64,000 bases of DNA from the NCBI GenBank assembly GCA_905147135.1, contig LR990060.1, positions 264,001 through 328,000 of the forward strand, written 5' to 3'. The position numbers and the translations under genes are program-made. A model generated the notes under the pieces. That model searched no databases, was not told the origin of the DNA, and saw only the letters and a program-made list of their open reading frames with translations. Positions 32,243-43,282 of this stretch are shown one piece after another (the stretch's first letter is position 1; every line of letters starts with the position of its first letter). The stretch comes from Blastobasis lacticolella (taxonomy: Eukaryota > Arthropoda > Insecta > Lepidoptera > Blastobasidae).

Positions 32243-32958
32243 ATGGGATCTGTAGCCGTATTCACAATGGCTCGGAAATCGGATTCGGATACGGAATCGA
32301 CAAAGGACCCCGCAAAAGTTCTTAGGAAAATGTGGTTTCAGTTAATTTTGATGAAATTTTCATATGTTATAGAGAGTAAAGTTTCCGTGGAATCTATCGG
32401 GATTGTGAATAACAGTTTTCGAATCGATCGACACGGATTCGCCGCTCACGAATTTCGTGTCGAATCGTTCGGAAACGGTTTCGAATCATTGTGAATACGG
32501 CTACTGATAATCTACTTGAAATGTTAAGGGAAAGAAACCTTTTGGGAGAGACATTCTTTCATGAAGTTTGTAGATCTCAATTGCTCTGTTACGGAGAGCG
32601 GCAGCATGGATGGATAAAGTGAGTCCAGAGATTTTGAACATAAAAATTACAATGGTGAACAGTCTACTCACATTATCGTGAAGTGTCAAAAATATCATGC
32701 TTTGGATATGATGAAAATTTAATCCATCTTGGTGCTGACATGAACGGTCAAGAAGGGCTGGGTGGTTTCACTCCACTTCAATTGTGTATCTGGGAGAAGA
32801 ACTACCAGCTCGCCGAGTGGCTCTGTCGGACATCAAATATCAATATAGAAGCCAAAAACTACGCACGACAAACGGCGTTTCATTTGGCATATGAGAAAAG
32901 ATACAACAAAATGATGGATATTTTAAGAAAGGCGGGAGCCAAATGTGTAAATTCGTGA
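32243..32958 (+). pseudogene. Vankyrin-like (I-kappa-B-type ankyrin) gene, copy 2, broken
   Basis: Starts at ATG 32,243, is interrupted after ten bases by the MITE 32,253-32,503, resumes at 32,504-32,506 (CTG duplicated) and runs to TGA 32,958. The reading frame then changes three times: about 32,571-32,580, in the A-run at 32,642-32,647, and about 32,711-32,716. Each change is equivalent to a one-base loss, so the final frame equals the first. Visible features are LGE-x-FFH, an NYNGE turn, a GAD-x-NGQEGLGG-x-TPL ankyrin repeat and a terminal repeat ending MMDILRKAGAKC. The last 92 codons are open. No intron signals are needed. I-kappa-B-like ankyrin proteins of this form are known from bracoviruses, where they block NF-kappa-B. 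Origin by transfer from a parasitoid virus is inference; a decayed host cactus paralogue is the alternative. Confidence 0.65.
32253..32503. mobile_element. 251-bp MITE inserted in ankyrin copy 2
   Basis: Terminal inverted repeats tagccgtattcacaatg (17 bp exact, then degenerate) with CTG duplicated on both sides (32,250-32,252 and 32,504-32,506). The interior is a run of gattcgga/gaatcg-like palindromic words. The insertion splits codon 4 of the ankyrin frame, as comparison with copy 1 shows. Confidence 0.75.
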
Positions 32959-33484
32959 AGCAAATAATAACAATGATGAAGAAAGCGATAAGTTATATAC
33001 AAAAACATTAAGTGATCTCAGTTTGGTAAAAAAATAAATATCTAAATATTGTAGCTATTAAAGTTTATGTTTTGAGTTAAGTAACACTAGGTATCTAGAT
33101 TTGAGTTTCTAATGTATATCAGTTAGTTTTTGCACTTTGTGGCCCATTGAATTGTTTTTTTTTATTCGCTAAAGTTTATAGTTGTAATTGGTTGGGTATA
33201 GAAATAAGCGAAAATAGGTAAAAGCTTTTTGAACATTATTTATACTCAAAAGCAAGATTAGAATAACAAGATTTTTTTTAAATAATATGTCGAATATTTT
33301 TAATGCGTATGACGTAAAAATAGAAAGTATCTGTTAATTTTAATCAATTGAAATAAACTTATATGACGTAATGTATCTAATATTTCACTGACTAATAGTG
33401 GCGGCGGAGTGAGACGGCGTTAACTTCAGGGGAGGAAGGTATGCATCCTTCGAAATAGCACTTTTCTGTTAAAAAATGGCCTGG

Positions 33485-33922
33485 CTAGTGTTTTGATCTA
33501 GGCTGGTGTTGTTCAAACACGTCTTTTTCTAAAACCTCTTCTTGTACAACATTGTTAGCTAACTTTTTAGCTTTCCTCTCTTGATACCGGTCTCGAGCAT
33601 GAAGAAGAACATAACTGGTACATCGGGGACAATGATCCGTCACCACCCAAAAATCTTCTTCATCCATAGTCAAGAAAATCTGTAAAAAAAAATTTAACTT
33701 AGATAAAGAATACAAAGACCAGATTTAAAGATAAGAAATTTATCTCTAAAGAAGTCATACTTCTAAAATAGAAATACATTTTCCTCCTGAGTTTGTTGGT
33801 GGTGTCGATGGGAGGATTCTTAAGAGCCAAATCATTCTACGTATACATTGTTCCGGGAACGTAGCAAGGAATGGATCATCTTGTTTTATCCAGTTAAGTC
33901 GCTGGTAAGTAGAAAGCGCCAT
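33485..33922 (-). CDS. Unknown 118-residue protein (two exons)
   Basis: Exons 33922-33761 (54 codons) and 33679-33485 (64 codons plus TAG), phase 0, donor GAA|GTATGA and acceptor TTACAG. The start ATCATGGC fits the animal start context. N-terminal half: MALSTYQRLNWIKQDDPF, then a hydrophobic IRRMIWLLRILP and a Pro/Gly stretch. The second exon holds DEEDFWVVTDHCPRCTSY, with one CxxC pair that alone is not a complete zinc site, then a charged helix RYQERKAKKLANNVVQ. No signal peptide. I do not recognise the family. The frame is intact over both exons and the region is not repeated elsewhere in the window, which favours a real host gene; further 5' exons cannot be excluded. Confidence 0.6.
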
Positions 33923-34610
33923 GATAGTTATTGCTTATTGATTTTAATCCTGTAATAAATAGTAACTCTTCAGGTAACACATAACTACAAAGTAAACAAA
34001 TGTTCATCTTAATTTCATAAATTATTGAAGGGACTTAATACTTACTGGTAAAAACACTTTCACTCTTCGAGCTTCAGTAGTGGAATGAAGGTTTTATAAT
34101 GAAAAACACCATTTGTGAATACATATGTAATTTAATTGACCATTAATATAACATCCCATAAAACAAGATCCAGGAAAAAGTCAACAAATTGGTGTGACAC
34201 GTAGTCTAATTTTATTTTCATTTAAATATGTACTTTATTACAAACTCGCAATAAAGATGGGTTTGCCGTAAAAACTTGCCAGTCATCAAAATTCCCGTAT
34301 TATTGCTAATATATGATGACCTTGACCGCTAAATAAATTATTTTATTCACTGTTAAGTACAGCCGATTATCTCAATATTTGCAGAGATTATACTCCAATT
34401 ATTATTTTGTATTATCGAACTCTGCATAAGTCATCAAACTTAAGCAAAATAAAGCTGTCGTAGAAACTTCATGTCGGCCTTTTTAAAGCGTGCTAAGGGA
34501 ACCCGATTCAACTGTCTTTCGCGGGCTACTTGATCCACTGAATTTTTTTATTTCTGGTAATAAAATAATTATTTTTTATTCGAAACATTAAAGTTAGGCA
34601 AAAATTCTAT
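33923..34610. other. Intergenic, no recognised features
   Basis: AT-rich, upstream of the 118-residue gene and downstream of nothing on the + strand. Should hold that gene's promoter; no clear TATA/initiator pair seen. Confidence 0.35.
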
Positions 34611-34617
34611 GTTTCGA

Positions 34618-34806
34618 CTTGGAAAGCTCTCCTGGAGAGACTATAGACTGGAAAATGGGCAGCAGTGTTTTCCATTGTTATATTTACAACGCTGCGATCT
34701 CCCATCCGCCTGCCAAACGTGGAGAATTTGGCAATAACCTTCCCTGTCGTAGGAGAGGCCTTATGTTCTGCAGTGGACTGATATGGGCTGTGATGATGAT
34801 GATGGG
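34618..34806 (+). mobile_element. SINE-3 copy, TGATGATGATGATG tail
   Basis: Carries aaaatgggcagcagtgtttt, the gcctgccaaacgtggag block and ggactgatatgggctgtgat, ending in a clear (TGA)n run. 5'-truncated. Confidence 0.75.
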
Positions 34807-35224
34807 GTAGAGACACTGGGGGCCGAATGCCCGAAAGATCGTCCAGGACCTATCTGCCCGCCTGATCGAGCTGACTGGCGACCCACGGGCTTTCGCGTAC
34901 CTCGGCTATCTTGTGTTTGGCCATTCAAAGGGGTAACGCCGCCAGCCTCCTAGGAACACTCCCAACTGGCAGCGATCTGGCGTCATTCTTCAGTGTAATA
35001 TTGTTCTTTATTTTTATTTTTTACAGGTAATGCAAATAAAGTTGTATTATAAGAAGTGTCATATAAAGCTAACTTACCAATCTCTTGGCTTGCGAGTGTC
35101 TTATCAGCGTTTCTTACCGAGAACCAAGCTGATAGTGCAGCCGTAGTGCCCGTAGAGTAGTAGGTATTTGGTGTTGTCTGTAAGTGGTCAAAGTTGCGTG
35201 ATTTTAGTTTTAGGTTAATAAATA

Positions 35225-35227
35225 ATG
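35225..35227 (+). CDS. Possible start-codon exon of gene B (ATG|GTGAGT)
   Basis: aataATG is followed directly by a perfect donor GTGAGT, so the coding part of this exon would be the start codon alone (phase 0). The gene B transmembrane exon at 37,072 also enters in phase 0 and then begins IEVILLTL, giving a signal anchor at the very N-terminus. Gene A starts in the same aataATG context. Plausible but unproven. Confidence 0.35.
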
Positions 35228-35984
35228 GTGAGTATTAATATGTACTTGTGTTTATAAAGAATAAATAAATAATAATTAGTTATGAAATGTTTATGTCTAC
35301 GATTTGAACAAGGTTGTTGTCAACTGCCTTCTCCCAGCTTAGCGCACCGAGCGTAGTGTTGTTTTGACTGTTTTATCTGGAATATCTTCAATTTAGCCAC
35401 AGACTTGGCGATTTTGCAGTTTTTAACCCCCGCAGAAAGTTAAAGTTTGACGTTGTATTTGTGTTCTTATAAATCAAATGTCTCTTTTAATTAACATGGA
35501 GGTTTTAAGGGAGGTAGGGCACAGCGGGGAATCCCGTTCAAAAAGGTGCCGAAGATGCTGTGAGCAATTTATTTATTTATTTATTAAAGCTTTATGCACA
35601 AAAGTACAGTGGCGTCAATGTGTGGCAATGTCAGCGTCCCATAGCCCCCAACTTCTAGAAGTGGACTCGGGCGACCTATTGAAGAACATGAACTTCTATA
35701 TTCGGTGGGGAAATTTTTGCACGGCTACCTATGGCGAAGTGGGGGCCCGAAAAAAATGAAATCAAGGAAGTTCCTTAATTTTGAACTCACGGGACAAGAG
35801 AAGAAAACTGAATAAGTCATTTTTGAAAAGGTGAAATGACTATTATATATAAACTAAATACAAAGCTAAAAACCCAACATACCTACTTAATTTACTAAAG
35901 ATATTTGTTTAACTCAAGAAGCCAACTAGAAGATGAGTCATTTAAAGAGTGTCTTTTGACCCTAAAAAGCTTTTAGATCATATT

Positions 35985-36535
35985 TTATTTATTTATTTAT
36001 TTATTCCACAAACTTTACAGTCTTACAGTTTAAGAACTAATTACACTGCAAACTTAATATTAGATACATCTTAAGATAGTACAAGTATATAGTATAACAA
36101 AAAATATAATTTCAAATTACTCACCCGTTCATCGTCTCACAGAACCTCAAACACTCCTTACACACATCCGCCCATCTACTCGTAAAAACATCACATTCAG
36201 GCGCCGATGTCAGAAGCGAATTCAGCAAAGTTAACGCTCGAATGGGAGGTGCGCTGGCGCGCGACACAGTCCGAACCGCAGGGGCCGCGAAGATATTATG
36301 TTGGCGAGGTCTCAGCAATAGCCTAGAGATATGCGGAACGGAAAGTCTCACAACCCGAGCAACGAGCTCCATGCAGTCCGAGTCCCCACGCAAAATATGA
36401 AACAGCCGATAAAGTGATGAGAGATTGTTTTGTAATATTGTTTTAGGCATAAACGAGAGTAAGGTTATAAAGGAATGACTGCGTAAAGATTGAGTCAGCC
36501 ACAAACAAAATCGGGCTACTCGTCAACAAAGGTAC
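35985..36535 (-). mobile_element. Non-LTR retrotransposon 3' end with AAATA tail
   Basis: The reverse frame 36,504-36,121 (127 codons) contains RTVSRASAPPIRALTLLNSL then LTSAPECDVF and ends KECLRFCETMNG, resembling the C-terminus of lepidopteran LINE polyproteins. An (AAATA)n tail lies at 35,985-36,003. The 5' edge carries a 32-bp block (cgggctactcgtcaacaaag) also found at 48,806. Confidence 0.6.
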
Positions 36536-36751
36536 GCGGTAGATATAAATGATATAAAATGTGTGATAATAACCGAGATAGTTTAAAACATTATGTTTAT
36601 GTCTAGGTTAGATGCATACCTTACGTAAAATTAATATAGGCGCGGTTTTAACAACCAGGTGGTGCGGAATTATGACACCGGTGCGCTAATGTCGCGTTTT
36701 CCCATTTTTACAATATATAATTAATTTTATATAAGTTTTAAACTCCAGTAC

Positions 36752-36912
36752 TCATCATATCAGCCAGAAGACGCCCACTGGCATAGGCCTCCCCCAGAGA
36801 TCTCCACAAATACCGGTCCTGTGCTTTCTACATCCAGCTGGTACCTGCGATCCTTACCAGGTCATCGGTCCACCTTGTAGGAGGCCTACCCACGCTGCGT
36901 CTACCGGTACGT
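36752..36912 (-). mobile_element. RTE-type LINE 3' end
   Basis: Reverse copy of the segment read forward at 47,805-47,960 and 52,085-52,270. Forward-strand landmarks are atcagccagaagacgcccac, ggtacctgcgatccttacc and gtcatcggtccacc. The family's coding frame reads GRPPTRWTADLV. Confidence 0.65.
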
Positions 36913-37159
36913 GGTTAAAACTCCAGTACTGCAGTCAAATAAATATCCCATCGCAGATCGATCGAGGTCCAAGGTTCCCTTCCTAGTACTTTCCTGAGCT
37001 TAGATATAGCGATTGGCCGTGAGCTCGGTATATGCCGACTCTCCCCTGTAATTATCCCGTATCTCACCCAGATAGAGGTGATCTTGTTGACGCTGGTAAT
37101 GGTACTGGCGCTCGTGGCGTGCTGGTACCAATGCACACGGGGCACGCCGCGACAGGGTT

Positions 37160-37720
37160 GGCGCCAGACGCAGAGTGAGTCTTACTTTTCCTTTGGTTTT
37201 TAAACGGGGAATGCATAACGCATGTTTCCCTCCGTAGGGGGACGAAGGGCCTGTGTGGACTCTCGGCATTCGCCGGTATACCCACTAAACCCCGCGGCGC
37301 TCCTACATCGTATGAATAGAGGTGTCATGAGAGCAGCTGAAGCCTTGTCATACAAGACCCCTCCGACGACCGCCCTTACGCGGCAGGCCCGCCATGCCCC
37401 CCTTGCGGGGGACGAATGGGAATAGCCGGAAGCGCCGGACTATTGCCATCCAATGCAGGTGGAGGCCTGTGCAATGCAGGCGGAGATGCCCCCGCACCTC
37501 CGGCCCGCTGGCCACCACCGGGAGCGAGAACAGAACGGTCGTACATCCGACTTCACTCTCCCCTTCTGCGTAGTCGTACCTTTCCTACATCAACCTACTG
37601 ACCACCAGTATAAAATGAGCTAGCCTCACTAAAGATGCTCGTAAAAACCCAGTCTTAACAGGGTAGGCTTCTGTGCCCGTACGCTAGGCAACCAGACAAG
37701 CGAAACGCTCATCATCATCT
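37160..37720. other. GC-rich block in gene B intron
   Basis: Markedly GC-richer than its surroundings, with gacgaagggcctgtgtggac and cgcccttacgcggcaggccc. Looks like a decayed 5' or coding part of a retroelement; the reading frames are not recognised and I do not assign it. Confidence 0.3.
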
Positions 37721-37729
37721 TGGCGTTAA

Positions 37730-37862
37730 ATCTCGGTTGCGCTTCTAACACGCGAACAACGAAAAAGGTCATTGGTACATGGCCGCTGTGGGATTCCAAC
37801 ACAGTACCTCTCGCTTACGAGGCGGATACCGTAATCACTCGGCCAACGACGCTCCTAACTAA
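37730..37862 (-). mobile_element. SINE-2 deletion derivative
   Basis: The tRNA-like head (cattggtacatggccgctgt, gtacctctcgcttacgaggc) is joined almost directly to the 3' body (ggcgttaaatctcggttgcg); about 250 bp of the usual middle is missing. Confidence 0.6.
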
Positions 37863-39395
37863 CTATCAAAAAGCTTTAGTGATGCGCGAACGTAGCAAAT
37901 TTTTTAATTTTGCTCTAAAAATCTGGGGACGTAAAGAGCAAGGTAGAAAGTTTGAATTTCTTTGCATTTTACTATACAAAAAGTTATTATAAGATATAGT
38001 AAAGTTTTTGGGATTATCTGAGAAAATGGTTGTAGACCTTATATTACCTCGTCATTTTGTCGTAGACCGGAAAACCTTTGGGGAGGACGTGATGTCGAGT
38101 AGCTATATTACTAGTATGACTGAGTACGCAAATCTGAGGACCAGTCAAAGTGGCGCGTCTTAAAAGAGGCCTATGTCCAGTAGTACATTGCTTGCAGAGA
38201 GCTGATGATGAGGGTTTAAGGATGTCTTACCCTATGTGCAACCATTAGTTCCACCAACACTTTTCCGTACCCTCCGACGATGAGATAAATTTCAATTTTA
38301 ATTCACTACGGCATCTAAATAACGTATGGGCTTCGTGACCATTATTGATGCGGAATGGGCTCCCTCCCGAAGTCTTTTCTTTGACCTGTCTATAACATGG
38401 GGTTCTTCAAAACGCATGTCTACAAATAAGTACCTCAAATTCCGGCACCGCTTCCGCTGCCCTTTGCAGATTACCAGGTTGGTCCTGTCCTGACGGTGTC
38501 CACTTTCTAGCATTACAAACCTTAGCTAATTTAAAATTTTTCCTTACTAGCTACAACCTGTGTTCGGTACCTCAACAACGCGACATGTATATCTCTGAAG
38601 CTTACTCCACCGCTACAGCTGAATCAACTGCCGACAACCAGTTTCAAAGGCTCGCCGCCCTATCCAGGTATCACCACGACACTGGTCATTAACAACTCAT
38701 CATATAACATTTGAGGATCTCCTTCAATGTCCTGCCATTTGCCAATGTCTCACCACAGTTCACCACTACTTGGTAGTGGTCCACCATTATTCTTCACTTT
38801 AGCCTAAACCTCGACATGGGTTTGCTTGCTTTGTGTATAGGTAACGCAACACAATCGTTTAATCGTTTCTTTCCAAGAAAATCAAAGACCAACTTCAGGT
38901 TTCAATATATTTTTCTTCCCATACAATTGTGAAGTAAACCAGCTTCATGGCGTCTGTCGTGACGTATTATGCCGAGCGTAAAATTAAAGTGTATTTTTTT
39001 ATTTCTTTATAATTGTCTGTTTTTTTCTATGAATATTTCGATTGCCGCGAGAATGAGTGGAATAAACGTATTGTACTTTACATACTTTAAGTGCATGATT
39101 CTTTAGACAAGCTCTTGTGTCAACCTCCAGTGAACGAAAGTAGATTTTCTTATACATGCCATCTAATTTTCAGTATCTGGATTACGCCCCGAAGTATCTG
39201 CGGATCGGGGCTCATTCGCTCCCAGCGCTCCGCCTCCGACCCCGTCATGCGAGGGCGCCCCACTGCCGTACCCGCAGTACGGGGCATCGGACCCCGTAGT
39301 CTCCCCATTGCTGTACCCGCGGAGCGAGGCATATAACCCCGCCGCCGCCCCGCCGCCGCCGCCCTCACTCTCTCCTCGTGACTACCCATAACATG

Positions 39396-40780
39396 GTAAG
39401 AGAGCGTCCCAAACTAACCGTGATGAGTACGGTTACGAAAACCCGTTCCTACTGTCTATGGATATAACACACGATAACCGATTATTAAAATTATTTTTAA
39501 GCTAAAAGCTGTATTATCAGCGAGTAACACGCTGTAAGGAGAAATTTTAGACCTATTTATACTTATAATACGGCGGATAACAACGGCCGCACAGCTGATA
39601 TTTCTTTGAATAGTCTATCCTGTGCCCACCTCACAGGGCTGGATGTAGGGGAGGGCAACCGGGGCGAAAGCCCCGGGGCCTCCACAAACAGGGGGCCCCC
39701 ACAATAGACTTCGGAAAAAAAAGTCTTTCAAATTCCAATTAGTAAACATCTTTTCAGATAATTCTTGTTTCCGATTATATTTATATGTGTTTGTTCAATA
39801 CTAAGAGAATGTACTTGGTTTCACAATACTTTATTTATTGAAAAAGTCGACTAAAAAAAATTGTTCACTTTATTTGGAAAATAATTTGGGGCGAGGGGGC
39901 CTCCGCTCCTTCGTTGCCCCGAGGCCTCTGGACCTCTAAATCTGGCATTGCCACCTCGGGCGAACACGTTGATAGCGCACTCGCCTCCGCACGATCAGCA
40001 GTACGCGGATGCCCCAACCACGGCTTCACCCGGCGGTGATAACAAACCTTAAGCAAAACATATTAACAGTCCGCCTGCAGTCTCTGGTCGTAACAGGCGG
40101 CCGCCGTCCTAGGCCAATAACGTTTACACACTAAAGCGATTATTGCCTGCCGGCAATGGCCTGCTGCGACGTCTGCGACTACACACTAGCAGTTGTAAGT
40201 CGGCAGTTTTAGTAAAACTGAAGGCGCTCGACTGACGGTAGACAAGCCGCCGACCGACTACCTCCTAATGTGTGTTTATTTGGCCTCAAGGCCAAGGACT
40301 GTCCGGCCGATATCTGTCAAGCGGCCACACACTCTCTGTTCGTATTAGCCGTCAGTCCGAAACCTTAAACGGAACTGTTAGTGTGTGGCCTATTGCGAAT
40401 AACTGACATACTGATATCGTCCGGCGAACTGTCGCCCTTTAGGTGCGCGTCCGAACAATATCGTGAGGCGCACCACGGTTTCCGAGAGCGAGTTAGTGAC
40501 GACGCCGCTTACGCAGCGATAAACGCGATGCGGCCAAAACTGGAACTAAGTGTCTCCACTCTGAAATGTCATTATGTTGTACAGGTTTTTTTACTTACTA
40601 TAATACGTTAGCAAAGACTGATGTATATATCTACGAACGTTAGCCTATAGTCCTCAATTGAAGTTATAGGCATGCCCATCGTGCCCACAACGGTAGATCC
40701 GCGCTTGAATGAAATGCCTTTGTTGGTAGGTGAATCATTCTATGACGTAGTTTGAGTACAGGCTGAGCGTGATAAGAAAG
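39396..40780. other. Gene B intron, unassigned repeats
   Basis: 39,635-40,030 is GC-rich with ggggcgaaagccccggggcc and a matching block at 39,890-39,960 (gcctccgctccttcgttgcc). 40,080-40,450 has several gtgtgtggcc/gccgaccgac words suggestive of a decayed DNA element. No host exon seen. Confidence 0.35.
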
Positions 40781-41182
40781 AATGGACAGTTGTGCAGAGG
40801 AACAATAAAGGGACAGCGTCTATGAAACCAGAGACTAAGTTTAAGGCCGCGGAGGAAATAATACCGTTATTTATGAATAACGTACATAATAATACTAACA
40901 ATAACGCATGACGGAAACCTTGTGAAGGCCGAGAAGGACAAACAGTGTAAGTACCTTGACTTGGCTCACGAGGTGACCGCCATGTGGGATGTTGATTCGA
41001 CGATCATTGTTCCGATAGTCGTATCAGTGAACGGTCTCATAGCGAAGAGCCTCGACCAACATCTTAAGAGTCTCTCGCTAGATGCCCAACCATCAAGGGC
41101 CAGACTCAGAAAGCTCTTGGAGACGGCGCGTATTGTCTGTCAGGAGGTTCCTGTCTCTGCAGCCCTAACCGCTGGTAGCTAA
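40780..41182 (+). mobile_element. Non-LTR retrotransposon C-terminal fragment
   Basis: Frame 40,922-41,182 reads KQCKYLDLAHEVTAMWDVDS then TIIVPIVVSVNGLIAKSL and ends with an LLETARIV-type motif. This is the conserved RTE-like C-terminal pattern (IVPIVxSxxGLxxKxL). Upstream is frameshifted. Confidence 0.6.
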
Positions 41183-41669
41183 GGCTTCACCCCGGTACTG
41201 GTGATCTCTAGGTTTAGGTTTTTTATAATATTTATTTTTCATATATATGTATCTATTGGAGAATAATAATAAACACTCATTAATTTGCCGGATACATCCT
41301 GCATAATGTTACAAAAAGCCGCTATACTGAACACCTGCAGGATAGTAAGAAAGTTCATGCAATGACCTATAGACGAAAATGTCACTACCACGCCAGTCGT
41401 GGACCCCATACCAACTTAAAGTAGCACCTACTTGGTCTTGGCCCGTAGGTGCTAACTACGTACCAGCTTAGGCTGAGCAAGTAAATAACACGTATAAAAA
41501 TAATAATAATAATATTGTCAGACTTATATATAAGGATATACCATCGGTGGATATTATAGAGTATATTAGAAATAAAGTTACTTTGAAGGAATCGCAATGA
41601 AGCAACAAAAGGAATATACGGCGTATAAAATATTTGTACCAAGGCAGAAACTACATTTATTACTAACTA

Positions 41670-41870
41670 CAACGGCAACGAATGGGTGATGCCCCTGGTA
41701 TTGCAAACGTCCATACGTTGCGGTGACTGTTTTTTTTTTTTTTTTATGTTGTCCGGCAGACAAACAGGCATGCGGGCCACCTGATGGAAAGTTGCCCGTT
41801 GTTGCTTACCATCAGGCAGGCCGTAAGCTTGTTTGCCACCTTGGTGGTATAAAAAAAATATATATTTACA
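41670..41870 (+). mobile_element. Two nested LINE 3' ends
   Basis: A forward fragment (ggtattgcaaacgtccatac) is interrupted by a T-run and a reverse fragment (caggcatgcgggccacctga), then the forward end resumes (ccaccttggtggtataaaaa). Confidence 0.55.
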
Positions 41871-41882
41871 GACGGCACACAC

Positions 41883-42003
41883 GCTCCACTGTAATTACCT
41901 GATCTCCAAATCCTGGATCATGGTCAAGGCGGACCCCGGGCCCTCGTGCTCGAGAGCACAACCGGGACATTAACGCCAAGATAATGACGATGCTGATGAT
42001 TGC
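41883..42003 (+). mobile_element. SINE-2, 3' half
   Basis: Starts cgctccactgtaattacctg and ends aacgccaagataatgacgat. It lies about 50 bp upstream of gene B exon 5. Confidence 0.7.
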
Positions 42004-42177
42004 GCCTTAACGACATGATGACTTTATAATAATGGTAACATTTTCGCCGCCAGGGCCGTATATGCCGCAGCCGTCTCCCGCGGGCTGGTACGCCTCCAAC
42101 CCACCACAAGCCGTCGCAGGTAAGCAAATTCAAATTTAGCTAAGTAGGTGTTGAAGCACTGTGAGTCAGTACCACTG

Positions 42178-42440
42178 ATCATCATCATTGTCATGCCTAT
42201 AAGAGTCCACTGCAGGGCTTAGGGCCTCTCCCACGAAAGGGGAGGTTATGCCATAATCTCCACACTTGGCAGGCGGGTAAGGGTAAGCAGTGTATAAATA
42301 TAACAATGGAAAACACTGCTACTATTTTCCAGCCCACGGAGACTCTAGAACTTTTGCCACGAAAACATTAGACGGCTTGTATTTTACCCACTAATGTATG
42401 GGGTTGGTGGTATTCTACTCTGCCGGACACCACACGGACA
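42178..42440 (-). mobile_element. SINE-3 copy
   Basis: Reverse copy from atcatcatcattgtcatg through cacgaaaggggaggttatgc to ctctgccggacaccacacgg, in gene B intron 5. Confidence 0.75.
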
Positions 42441-43011
42441 CTACTATATTGTCCATACTTATGTGATAAATAGATCACTGCGGGACTCCAGTGGATATTC
42501 GTTGGGGGGCCTAAAGAAGCGATGAATCAACATCACAGAGTCGGATGCGAGAGCCTACAGCTTGCCGCATCTTAGGTGCAGTAAAGAAGAAAGAGCAGGA
42601 AAGCAGAAGACCGCTCGGATAATGGTCATGATTTGAACGATTTTGGTATTATTTTTCAAGGTCAACTGGCAGTCCTTTTTTTGTGTTACGAGCAGGTCAG
42701 CCGCTGCCCTAGGACCAGAAGCCGCTACTGCGGCCCTCCGCCGGCGAGCGGGCGACTACTGCTGCCACGAGCAGCGAACACTGCACCGATTGAGTCAATT
42801 CTACTTAGTGTATTTTAATATGTTTTAAGCTTGTTACTATTTTTGTAGTCAATTTATTGATTTAGGTATACATAACAGATATAATCCACAAATACTGTTA
42901 GTTTGCTCATAAGTGATACTTTTATATAGGTAAGTATAGGTAAACTGTTGATTCTATTATAAAAGAGGTACAGCATCGTCAGGTCGGCACTTGTTTAACT
43001 CACACACACAC

Positions 43012-43268
43012 ACATCACAACCCATAACAGTCCACTGCAGGACTTCGGGCCTCTCCCACGAAAGGGGAGGTTATTGCCATAATCTCCACGCTTGGCAAGC
43101 GGGTTGGAGATCGCAGTGTTTAAATATAACAATGAAAAATGCTGCTGCCCATTTTCCAGACTACGGAGACTCTAGAACTTTTGTCTCGAAAACATTAGTC
43201 GCCTTGTACGACACCCATGAGCGTAAGGGGTTGGTGCTATTCTACTCTGCCGGACACCACACGGCAAA
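43012..43268 (-). mobile_element. SINE-3 copy
   Basis: Reverse copy ending ctctgccggacaccacacgg, directly followed by the perfect hairpin at 43,283-43,343. Confidence 0.75.
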
Positions 43269-43282
43269 CTGATTAACTGATT

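Larger units (their letters stand above)
37072..42712 (+). pseudogene. Gene B: paralogue of A and C with two in-frame stops
   Basis: Exons 37072-37156 (transmembrane; IEVILLTLVMVLALVACW), 38551-38667 (ends SFKGSPPYP), 39174-39395 (FAPSAPPPTP, LPYPQYGASD), 42054-42119 (GPYMPQPSPAGWYASNPPQA) and 42696 onward (QPLP). All shared introns are phase 1 and codons join. TAA at 39,389 falls where A has Gln (CAA) and C has Gln (CAG). TAG at 42,710 falls where A has Tyr of PPxY and C has Gln; similarity to C resumes after it (DQKPLL against DREPLL). A second acceptor 5 bp on (42,701) would bypass the TAG into a non-homologous frame. The first donor (GTTGGC) is weak. Either a decaying paralogue or one that now stops at 39,389. 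No PPxY remains. Confidence 0.65.

Noticed and set aside
32222..32494. 90-codon frame rich in gattcgga words
   Set aside because: It is the MITE inserted in ankyrin copy 2; inverted-repeat sequence, not a gene.
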